A stretch of 5,241 bases of DNA, taken from contig QHXE01000635.1 in NCBI GenBank assembly GCA_003222835.1, positions 1 to 5,241 of the forward strand. The letters are read 5' to 3'. This document shows positions 1 through 4,716 of the stretch, one piece after another. This DNA is from Acidobacteriota bacterium. GTDB taxonomy: Bacteria > Acidobacteriota > Blastocatellia > Pyrinomonadales > Pyrinomonadaceae. Both the position numbers and the translations under genes were made by a program. The notes under the pieces are model-generated. The model was given only the letters and a program-made list of their open reading frames with translations. It was not told the DNA's origin and searched no databases. Every line of letters begins with the position of its first letter. Positions within the stretch are counted from its first letter, which is position 1.

Positions 1-135
1 CGAAGTCTGGGCATCGGCTATTACCAATTGCCACTAAGAAGCGGGGGTAAACCACCCTTCCCTACCTGCGAGAGTGTTCAGTCCGCAATCGGAAATATCG
101 GGCGTCTTAATCACAGACTAAAAGTTTGCGCCGCT
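1..135. other. Non-coding left flank, downstream of the LON-domain gene
   Basis: I see no convincing gene here. The stretch lies downstream of the minus-strand LON-domain gene, which ends at 136. It holds a purine/pyrimidine-skewed patch at about 37-66 (a G-run, then GGTAAACC, then C-rich CCACCCTTCCC) that looks more like the end of a dispersed repeat than coding sequence. An intrinsic terminator for the LON gene would have to lie here, but I find only a weak 4-bp GTCT/AGAC dyad near 102-118 with no adequate U-run. A plus-strand open frame starting at 28 runs into the antisense of the LON gene and is treated as a shadow. Confidence 0.3.
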
Positions 136-837
136 TCATTCAATCTCGATCTTCTTTCCGCCGTGTCCATTGCGTTTGGCGATCGCGTGGAGCCGTGCTC
201 GCTCTTCATAGCCCCTGACGACACGTGCCAGCAAATCTCGCAAGCGGTCGAGACGTTCAGATGTCGAGCGCAACTCCAGCAAATCCTGCTTCGTCTCGGC
301 TTCAATCTCCATCGCCGCGGCCACGAGAAATGAAAGCTTCTGCGCCTCGGTGTCGCTGATGTCCGGCAGATTTCCCCGTTCGTCGTTGATCACGCGGATC
401 GCGTTGGCGACTCGCATAAACAGTCCGGCAACTTCTCGCGACTTGTCCGCCAGCGCCGACTCGTCTTCGTCGTCATCCTCAAAGTAAGTCGGACGCACGA
501 CCAGATAGGAGTCGCCGCGCTCGACATAGGCCTCCGCCTCATAGCGAATGACTCCCACTACCAAAATGTTAGAGCGGCCATCAGGCAGGGCCTGTGTTTC
601 GGCGACCTCGGCAACACACCCAACGTGGCCAGCCGATGGCATGTCCTTCTCAGACGAACTGGAATCGAAGTAACACAAGGCGAATAGATTATTGCCGGCA
701 CGTACGTCGGCGAGCATCTGACGATAACGGTCTTCAAAAATATGCAGCGGCATCGGCATGCCGGGGAAGAGCACGACCGGCAGCGGAAACAACGGCAGCT
801 CGCGAACGCCGCGCACCTTGTCCAGAGCTTCGCTCAT
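136..837 (-). CDS. LON peptidase substrate-binding (LON-N/PUA-like) domain protein
   Basis: This 233-residue protein consists of the N-terminal substrate-recognition domain of Lon protease without the rest of Lon. Residues 14-41 carry the family's opening signature (LPLFPL, then LFPGMPMPLHIFEDRYRQM). The second landmark is G-x-VGCVAEV at about 72-78, and the third is the DGRSNILVVGVIRY strand at 86-99. No Walker A/B motif and no Ser-Lys protease dyad follow. Residues about 165-222 are instead rich in Glu, Leu and Arg and look helical or coiled-coil, ending in a basic Lys/Arg tail. Members of this family are usually annotated 'Lon protease' by similarity, but this one cannot be an ATP-dependent protease. 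An adaptor or substrate-binding role in the cytoplasm is an inference. An acidic patch (DDDEDE, about 121-126) interrupts the domain. ATG is the only good start; no strong Shine-Dalgarno precedes it. It may be the second gene of a minus-strand pair with the broken frame at 876-1173, 38 bp upstream. Confidence 0.9.
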   Translation of the reverse strand: MSEALDKVRGVRELPLFPLPVVLFPGMPMPLHIFEDRYRQMLADVRAGNNLFALCYFDSSSSEKDMPSAGHVGCVAEVAETQALPDGRSNILVVGVIRYEAEAYVERGDSYLVVRPTYFEDDDEDESALADKSREVAGLFMRVANAIRVINDERGNLPDISDTEAQKLSFLVAAAMEIEAETKQDLLELRSTSERLDRLRDLLARVVRGYEERARLHAIAKRNGHGGKKIEIE

Positions 838-875
838 CAGTACAGCAATAGCCTAAGGAATACGGAAAAGATTTA

Positions 876-1173
876 TTACGGCGCTATTATCGCAGACGAT
901 TTAGCATAAGTCAGCAAAGATTGCCGTCCTTGGGCGATCAGGCGATCAATCTGATCGTAACCGCGCTCGAAGACTTGGGGCCAAAGTCTTTCGCCTGGTT
1001 TTTTGGATCGTGCCATCTCGAACGGCGGCCGGCTGGGAAAACGTATTCGTGATCTGACAACGGAAAACGCCTGGAACTGGACCGTCGAAGTCGTCTTTAA
1101 TCCTGATGAGGAAATCATAACCTGGTCCGTCGTCATTTCTTCTGATTCGCACGTCCTCAACGAAACGGGCCAT
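876..1173 (-). pseudogene. Possible frameshifted small gene, unrecognised
   Basis: Reading the minus strand from ATG at 1173 gives a coherent 75-codon frame (start MARFVEDVRIRRNDDG). Its tail after residue about 58 becomes a low-complexity Arg/Lys/Thr string and stops at 946. A run of six A's on this strand (positions 1004-999) sits exactly where the quality drops. Omitting one A switches to the frame that reads PGERLWPQVFERGYDQIDRLIAQ and on to TAA at 876, giving a single product of about 98 residues with a sensible amphipathic C-terminus. A true frameshift, a sequencing indel, or slippage on the A-run would all produce this. The gene would precede the LON-domain gene by 38 bp and diverge from the glycosyltransferase. 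I do not recognise the family. The plus strand in the same codon register is also open (1003-1194, TTG start), and base composition by codon position does not separate the two. Strand and reality are therefore uncertain. Confidence 0.35.
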
Positions 1174-1219
1174 CGATCTGAGCGGCTAAGGTAGATTTGA
1201 TCCTGGCCTCGCGACGACC

Positions 1220-1948
1220 ATGAAATTCTCCATAATCATTCCAGCCTATAACGAAGAGAGATACCTGCCGCGATTACTGGAATCGATCGACACCGCCCGA
1301 TCGAATTACTCTGGTGGCCGCGATGCCGTCGAAGTAATCGTCGCCGACAACTGCTCGACCGATCGCACCGCCGAGGTCGCGGCACATCATAAGGCTCGTG
1401 TTGTCCCGGTCGCAAAGCGGCGTATAGCTGCCGCGCGCAATGGGGGCGCGCGCGTGGCAATTGGCGAAATTCTTTGCTTTATCGACGCCGACTCGGCGCT
1501 TCATCCGCAAACCTTCGATGCTATCGATCAGGCGATGAACAGCGGGCTTTATGTTTGGGGCGCGACCGGCGTGGTTTTGGAAAGAAAATCATTTGCCCTG
1601 ATGATCACTTACTGTCTGATGATGCCAATGGTGCTTCTGACAGGGCTGGACACGGGAGTAGCTTTTTGCCGGCGGGAAGATTTTGAAGCAGTCGGCGGCT
1701 ACGATGAAAGCCGGTTGTACGCCGAGGATGTCATATTACCGCTGGCGTTGCGTCGCCTCGGTCGAACGCGCGGACAACGAACCACGCGACTGCCACAAGT
1801 GAAAGCGCTGGGCTGCACGCGCAAGTTCGATCAGTTCGGCGACTGGCATTATTTCTGGATGCTGGGACACGCAATGAAGAGCCTGATCACTTCGAACTGG
1901 CACGATGAGAAGCTCGCCGATCGTTACTGGTACAACCCAGGCCGCTGA
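1220..1948 (+). CDS. Family 2 glycosyltransferase (GT-A fold)
   Basis: This 242-residue enzyme should transfer a sugar from a nucleotide-sugar donor to an unknown acceptor. Motifs in order are: the opening beta strand and loop SIIIPAYNEE (residues 4-13); the nucleotide-binding DNCSTDRT (43-50); the metal-binding DXD as FIDADS with D89-A-D91; GGYDE at 159-163; and the AED triad at 168-170, where the Asp is the likely catalytic base. This is a complete catalytic domain. A hydrophobic stretch at about 125-142 (LMITYCLMMPMVLLTG) lies between the DXD and the ED motif and could be a membrane-associated or re-entrant segment. There is no C-terminal transmembrane pair of the kind seen in polyprenyl-phosphate glycosyltransferases. 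The C-terminus is aromatic-rich (W209, Y211, F212, W213, W227, W237). No Shine-Dalgarno is visible before the ATG, but the SIIIPAYNEE motif begins three residues in, which fixes the start. The neighbours are not sugar or envelope genes, so the acceptor cannot be guessed. Confidence 0.92.
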   Translation: MKFSIIIPAYNEERYLPRLLESIDTARSNYSGGRDAVEVIVADNCSTDRTAEVAAHHKARVVPVAKRRIAAARNGGARVAIGEILCFIDADSALHPQTFDAIDQAMNSGLYVWGATGVVLERKSFALMITYCLMMPMVLLTGLDTGVAFCRREDFEAVGGYDESRLYAEDVILPLALRRLGRTRGQRTTRLPQVKALGCTRKFDQFGDWHYFWMLGHAMKSLITSNWHDEKLADRYWYNPGR

Positions 1949-2023
1949 CGCGTGGCAGAAACCCGACCGTTAGGGAGGGTGCTCCGGCGCACAATTTCCC
2001 TTCCGCTTTCCACAAACTCGCAG

Positions 2024-2029
2024 TAGAAT
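2024..2029 (+). promoter_or_regulatory. Candidate -10 box for the AraC-type regulator
   Basis: TAGAAT differs from the sigma-70 consensus TATAAT at one position and lies 13 bp before the ATG at 2043. The hexamer 17 bp upstream (TTCCGC) is a poor -35 match. If used, transcription would begin about 0-7 nt before the start codon, giving a leaderless or near-leaderless mRNA. That agrees with the lack of any Shine-Dalgarno before the gene. Confidence 0.3.
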
Positions 2030-2042
2030 CTCGCTCACCAAA

Positions 2043-2498
2043 ATGTCCACGATTGGAAGAGACATAATTACAGTCAAGTCGAATGGTTCGGACGTTCACG
2101 AGCGGCTTTGTCTCGCGCGAAAATTCATTGACGAATGCTACGATCTGCCGCTCGACCTTGACGCGATTTCAAAGCAAGCATGTCTCTCGCGCTACCATTT
2201 TCTGCGATTGTTTCGTAATACATTCGATACCACGCCGCACCAATACTTGATTCAACGCCGAATTGAAAAAGCGAAGGAACTATTGCGTTGGAGAGAGTTG
2301 AGTGTGACGGACATTTGTTTCGAGGTTGGCTTTCAAAGTCTCGGATCGTTCAGTTCGCTTTTCCGCAGGTGCGTGGGGGACGCGCCGGCCAAATACCGCA
2401 AGCGCGAAATGGACTCCCTGCGCAAGGTGCCGGGCTGCTTCATTCAGATGTATGGGCTGGTGCCTGTCAGTAAGAACGATTCCCGGCGCGACCCTTAA
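2043..2498 (+). CDS. AraC/XylS-type helix-turn-helix transcriptional regulator (minimal)
   Basis: This 151-residue protein is essentially the bare AraC DNA-binding domain. Helix-turn-helix 1 lies at residues about 39-65 (LDAISKQACLSRYHFLRLF, ending in TTP). A connecting helix contains YLIQRRIEKAKELL (68-81). Helix-turn-helix 2 lies at about 87-119 and includes the family signature (SVTDICFEVGFQSLGSFSSLFRR, then the G-x-x-P-x-x-Y-R ending). There is no N-terminal cupin or other ligand-sensing domain, unlike classical AraC of about 290 residues. Any sensing must come from the short N-terminus, the 30-residue tail (PGCFIQMYG), or a partner. Small regulators of this shape are often found beside glyoxalase-fold genes, and a VOC gene follows here, so regulation of the downstream pair is a reasonable inference. 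The ATG has no Shine-Dalgarno, but the N-terminal length is normal for the group and no better in-frame start exists. Confidence 0.92.
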   Translation: MSTIGRDIITVKSNGSDVHERLCLARKFIDECYDLPLDLDAISKQACLSRYHFLRLFRNTFDTTPHQYLIQRRIEKAKELLRWRELSVTDICFEVGFQSLGSFSSLFRRCVGDAPAKYRKREMDSLRKVPGCFIQMYGLVPVSKNDSRRDP

Positions 2499-2509
2499 CC
2501 GGGTATTTT

Positions 2510-2601
2510 TTACCGTAGAGGACGCTGAGGTTTTCGCAAAGGTACGCAGAGGGTGCTTTCCTCCGCGTCCTCTTCAAAAACCTCTGTGACCTCTGCGGTA
2601 A
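2510..2601. repeat. 92-bp palindromic intergenic element (MITE/REP-like)
   Basis: The outer arms are 21 bp: TTACCGTAGAGG... at 2510-2530, and the inverted partner at 2581-2601, whose reverse complement begins TTACCGCAGAGG. They agree at 17 of 21 positions. The inner halves also pair imperfectly: AGGTACGCAGAGG near 2540-2552 matches the reverse complement of 2560-2571, AGGACGCGGAGG. This leaves a short loop around 2553-2558, so the whole element can fold into one long hairpin. It is built of repeated GCAGAGG/GACGC words. It starts 11 bp after the regulator's stop codon and ends 84 bp before the VOC start. It encodes nothing. I recognise the CGCAGAGGACGCAGAGG style as one commonly seen dispersed in environmental bacterial genomes, but copy number cannot be seen here. 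It could attenuate or terminate read-through from the regulator gene. Confidence 0.8.
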
Positions 2602-2685
2602 GAGAACAAAAGCAATTTTCGAGAAGCAGTTTTCCGGTAAACTTTCTTATCCTCCTTTCCAAACCTGAAGGGAGAAACTAAAACT

Positions 2686-3111
2686 ATGATCACGAAAATG
2701 TCGCATGTGTTGATATGGGTGAGGGACCAGCAGGAGGCGCTCGAGTTCTATCGCGACAAATTGGGATTCGAAGTCGATACGGATGCCAAGATCGGCGACG
2801 ACTATCGCTGGCTGACGATGAGGATAAAGGACCAGCCCGGGTTTGAAATCATTCTGATGGAGCCCAAAGCGGGAATGATGTTGGATGAAGAATCGGCAGC
2901 GCAATTGCGCTCGCTGATAGACAAGGGCGTACTCGGTGGCGGCGTCTTTGATGCAGATGACATCTACAAAACGTACGACGAGCTGAAAGCGTGCGGCGTC
3001 GAATTCAAGGGACCGCCTACCGTACAGGACTGGGGCACTGCTACGGTGATGAGGGACAACTCGGGTAACTGGTTCAGTTTGTCGCAGCACCCGGAAGAAC
3101 CCGCGGGCTAA
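2686..3111 (+). CDS. VOC family protein (glyoxalase/bleomycin-resistance/dioxygenase fold)
   Basis: This 141-residue protein fits a single VOC unit of two beta-alpha-beta-beta-beta modules. Module 1 (residues about 5-60) has SHVLIWVRDQQEALEFYRDKLGFEV, then a strand ending FEIILMEP. Module 2 (about 84-134) has GGGVFDADDIYKTYDELKACGVEF, then ATVMRDNSGNWFSLSQ. Residues at the usual metal-ligand positions are H7, E54 or a neighbour, and Q134, which replaces the common terminal Glu. The second-module position that is often His is Val/Phe here (about 87-88). Metal binding may therefore be incomplete, so I would not call it lactoylglutathione lyase. The substrate is unknown; relatives include detoxification enzymes, dioxygenases and antibiotic-binding proteins. 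AAGGGAG at 2668-2674 is the likely ribosome binding site, with a slightly long 11-nt spacer. The gene follows the AraC-type regulator and precedes a membrane-protein gene by 36 bp, suggesting co-transcription with the latter. Confidence 0.9.
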   Translation: MITKMSHVLIWVRDQQEALEFYRDKLGFEVDTDAKIGDDYRWLTMRIKDQPGFEIILMEPKAGMMLDEESAAQLRSLIDKGVLGGGVFDADDIYKTYDELKACGVEFKGPPTVQDWGTATVMRDNSGNWFSLSQHPEEPAG

Positions 3112-3132
3112 CGTTAAGCAATCCGATCTCTG

Positions 3133-3140
3133 AAGGAGGA
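3133..3140 (+). promoter_or_regulatory. Strong Shine-Dalgarno for the membrane-protein gene
   Basis: AAGGAGGA lies 7 nt before the ATG at 3148, close to ideal in both match and spacing. It is by far the best ribosome binding site in the window. It fixes the start of the membrane protein and supports the plus strand here against the long antisense open frame covering 2647-3372. Confidence 0.85.
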
Positions 3141-3147
3141 CCCTGCG

Positions 3148-3735
3148 ATGGGCAAACAACTTGTTCTGGGTTCGGTTCTGGGCGCGATCGTTCTGTTTGT
3201 CTGGAGCGCAATCGCCTGGATGTTGATTCCCTGGCCGGGCGAGCCATTGCGCACGTTCACTAATGAAGACGCCGTAGCTCAAGCAATTAAGGCCAACACT
3301 CCGCGTTCCGGCAACTATCTGCTGCCGAACGAACCCAAGCGAACGCCGGGGATGACTAACGAGCAATACCAAAAGATGGAACAGGAAGCGACGGATCGAA
3401 TGTCTCGGGGCCCAGTGATCTTTGCTGCGGTGCGTCTGGAGCCGTTCGGTTCGATGGTGAAACCTCTCGTGATCGGCTTTATCACTCAGTTCATCGCGGC
3501 GCTACTTGCGACTTTTCTGCTGTTGCAAACGAGCGCGCTTTCCTATGCCGGGCGGGTTGTCTTTCTCATAATCATCGGCGTGATCATCTTCGTGGGCGGT
3601 CACCTGGACGAATGGAACTGGTGGAGCTTTAGCAACGCCTACATGGCGATGCAAGCGGGCGCGATCGTGATCGGATGGGTGCTCGCATCGTTTGTAATGG
3701 CGACCGTCGTGCGTGGGAAATTAGCGACCCTCTGA
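3148..3735 (+). CDS. Four-helix integral membrane protein, function unknown
   Basis: This 195-residue protein has four predicted membrane segments: about 5-29 (LVLGSVLGAIVLFVWSAIAWMLIPW), about 105-127, about 134-152 (RVVFLIIIGVIIFVGG) and about 164-188. A polar loop of about 75 residues (30-104) separates helix 1 from helix 2. It carries Pro/Asn-rich sequence and a charged NEQYQKMEQEATDRM helix, and by the positive-inside rule probably faces the periplasm. The aromatic HLDEWNWWSFSNAYM between helices 3 and 4 may be functionally important. I do not recognise a named family or a transport or catalytic motif. The first segment looks like an uncleaved anchor rather than a signal peptide, since no cleavage site follows it. 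The gene lies 36 bp after the VOC stop with its own strong Shine-Dalgarno, so the two are probably one transcript. Whether the membrane protein works with the VOC protein is unknown. Confidence 0.85.
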   Translation: MGKQLVLGSVLGAIVLFVWSAIAWMLIPWPGEPLRTFTNEDAVAQAIKANTPRSGNYLLPNEPKRTPGMTNEQYQKMEQEATDRMSRGPVIFAAVRLEPFGSMVKPLVIGFITQFIAALLATFLLLQTSALSYAGRVVFLIIIGVIIFVGGHLDEWNWWSFSNAYMAMQAGAIVIGWVLASFVMATVVRGKLATL

Positions 3736-3740
3736 TTTAA

Positions 3741-3829
3741 GCGCCGTAGGCGCGGAATATTTATAGCCGGAAGTAAATTCGATTTTCCTCTTAACCGATT
3801 TATCGGTGACAGAAAGATATTCCGCTCCT
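3741..3829. repeat. Palindromic intergenic repeat-like element
   Basis: The element begins 5 bp after the membrane-protein stop with a perfect 5-bp hairpin GCGCC-GTA-GGCGC (3741-3753). The sequence AGGCGCGGAATATTTA (3748-3763) recurs inverted at 3814-3829, whose reverse complement is AGGAGCGGAATATCTT, with 13 of 16 positions matching. Between the arms sits a compact dyad ACCGAT-TT-ATCGGT at 3794-3807, which could equally be a protein-binding site. There is no T-run directly after the first hairpin, so a classic intrinsic terminator is unlikely. The GCGCCGTAGGCGC-GGAATATTTATAG layout resembles REP-like palindromes I associate with environmental bacterial genomes; this is a recollection and was not checked. 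The rest of the 197-bp gap (to 3932) shows no gene and no clear promoter. Confidence 0.6.
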
Positions 3830-3932
3830 CCCGAAGCTTTCGCAACTAAATTGATTCGAGCATATCTCTAAATATCGCGCCGCTCCGAGGCTGAACGCGA
3901 CGCGACTGAGTACTGATGGGATCTTTCCAGCA

Positions 3933-4562
3933 ATGCCCAAGACCGCCAAAACGAAATCGATCTACGGCGTCCATCCCGGTGTTTCAATGACCCGGAAATG
4001 GATTACCGAACTGAAGCAAAAGACCGGACGCACCCTCGATGACTGGTTGAAGTTCATCAAGAAGGAAGGCCCGCCAACCGAGAAAGAGCGCCGCGATTGG
4101 CTAAAGTCTGAACATAGTCTCGGCGCCAACACAGCGTGGTGGCTGGCCGAACGTTCCGTCGGCAAAGGCGAAGAGACCGCTGACTCAAACGCCTATTTGA
4201 AAGCGGCGGAAGAATACGTTGATGATATGTTCTCAGGCAAGAAAGAACATCTGCGTCCACTTTATGACGCGCTTCTAAAACTGGGCCTGAGCATTGGCAA
4301 AGACGTGAAAGCCTGTCCGTGTCAAACGATCGTGCCGCTCTATCGCAATCACGTCTTCGCGCAAATCAAACCTACGACGCAAACGCGCATCGATTTCGGC
4401 CTCGCATTGGGCGACATGAAGAAAACGCCGAAGCGTCTCATCAACACCGGCGGCTTTGAAAAGAAGGATCGCATCACGCATCGTTTCGAGATTGCTTCGC
4501 TGAAAGATATCGATGATGAATTGAAGCGCTGGTTGAGAGTCGCATATGATCGTGACGCTTAG
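3933..4562 (+). CDS. DUF4287 and DUF5655 domain-containing protein
   Basis: This 209-residue protein has two recognisable domains. Residues about 15-75 match the DUF4287 pattern: a helix with KQKTGRTLDDWLKFIKKEG, then RDWLKSEHSLGANTAWWLAE. Residues about 90-207 match DUF5655: LYDALLKLGLSIGKDVKACPCQT, the core VPLYRNHVFAQIKP, TRIDFGLAL, then ITHRFEIASLKDIDDELKRWLRVAYD. This is the usual domain order and a typical length, so the gene appears intact. The biochemical function of both domains is unknown to me. The protein is probably cytosolic, with no signal peptide or membrane segment; the basic N-terminal dozen residues (KTAKTKSIYG) could be disordered. No convincing Shine-Dalgarno precedes the ATG. 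An upstream start is unlikely because the DUF4287 core begins only about 15-20 residues in. It appears to be a stand-alone gene between two palindromic elements. Confidence 0.88.
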   Translation: MPKTAKTKSIYGVHPGVSMTRKWITELKQKTGRTLDDWLKFIKKEGPPTEKERRDWLKSEHSLGANTAWWLAERSVGKGEETADSNAYLKAAEEYVDDMFSGKKEHLRPLYDALLKLGLSIGKDVKACPCQTIVPLYRNHVFAQIKPTTQTRIDFGLALGDMKKTPKRLINTGGFEKKDRITHRFEIASLKDIDDELKRWLRVAYDRDA

Positions 4563-4578
4563 CAGGCTGCCGAAAAAC

Positions 4579-4696
4579 TCCCTCTCCCTCTGGGAGAGGG
4601 CTGGGGTGAGGGATTGAAGCAAAGCCACAGTAATAAATTAAAAAAGCCTTTATTTGGGTTTATTCTCAGCTAAGCCCTCACCCAAAGGGAGAGGGA
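4579..4696. repeat. 118-bp intergenic element with inverted CCCTCTCCC-type ends
   Basis: The left end (4579-4612) begins TCCCTCTCCCTCTGGG and ends TGAGGG. The reverse complement of the right end (4674-4696) begins TCCCTCTCCCTTTGGG and also runs into TGAGGG. The two arms agree at 21 of 22 positions once a 12-nt insertion unique to the left arm (AGAGGGCTGGGG) is allowed. Inside the left arm is a perfect 9-bp hairpin with a 3-nt loop (4580-4600). The 61-bp interior (4613-4673) is strongly AT-rich, unlike the arms. The element starts 17 bp after the DUF4287-DUF5655 stop and ends 20 bp before the SDR start, so it fills almost the whole gap. This CCCTCTCCC...GGGTGAGGG end is widely seen as a dispersed repeat in bacterial genomes. 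It looks like a non-autonomous, MITE-like insertion; the left-arm hairpin could also stop or stabilise the upstream transcript. Confidence 0.8.
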
Positions 4697-4716
4697 AGTC
4701 TTCAGGAACCTGTAAG

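Noticed and set aside
28..333. Plus-strand open frame of 101 codons at the left edge
   Set aside because: Two thirds of it is antisense to the LON-domain gene and it has no domain or ribosome binding site.
1003..1194. Plus-strand open frame of 63 codons, TTG start, just before the glycosyltransferase
   Set aside because: It shares its codon register with the minus-strand candidate, lacks an ATG and a ribosome binding site, and resembles no family I know. It is kept only as the alternative reading of that interval.
1971..2000. GTGC-GCAC dyad with flanking GGGA/TCCC as a terminator for the glycosyltransferase
   Set aside because: The stem is short and interrupted and no T-run follows.
2647..3372. 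Long minus-strand open frame of 241 codons
   Set aside because: It is antisense to the VOC gene and the start of the membrane-protein gene, both of which have clear domain or membrane structure and ribosome binding sites. Its translation is Arg/His/Gln-rich with no recognisable domain.
3851..3879. TTGATT as a -35 box for the DUF4287-DUF5655 gene
   Set aside because: No acceptable -10 hexamer lies at 16-18 bp spacing.
4580..4600. Perfect 9-bp hairpin as an intrinsic terminator
   Set aside because: It is not followed by a T-run, and it is fully explained as part of the inverted-end repeat element. An effect on transcription remains possible.
4275..4628. Minus-strand open frame of 117 codons
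   Set aside because: It is antisense to the DUF5655 domain and starts inside the palindromic repeat.
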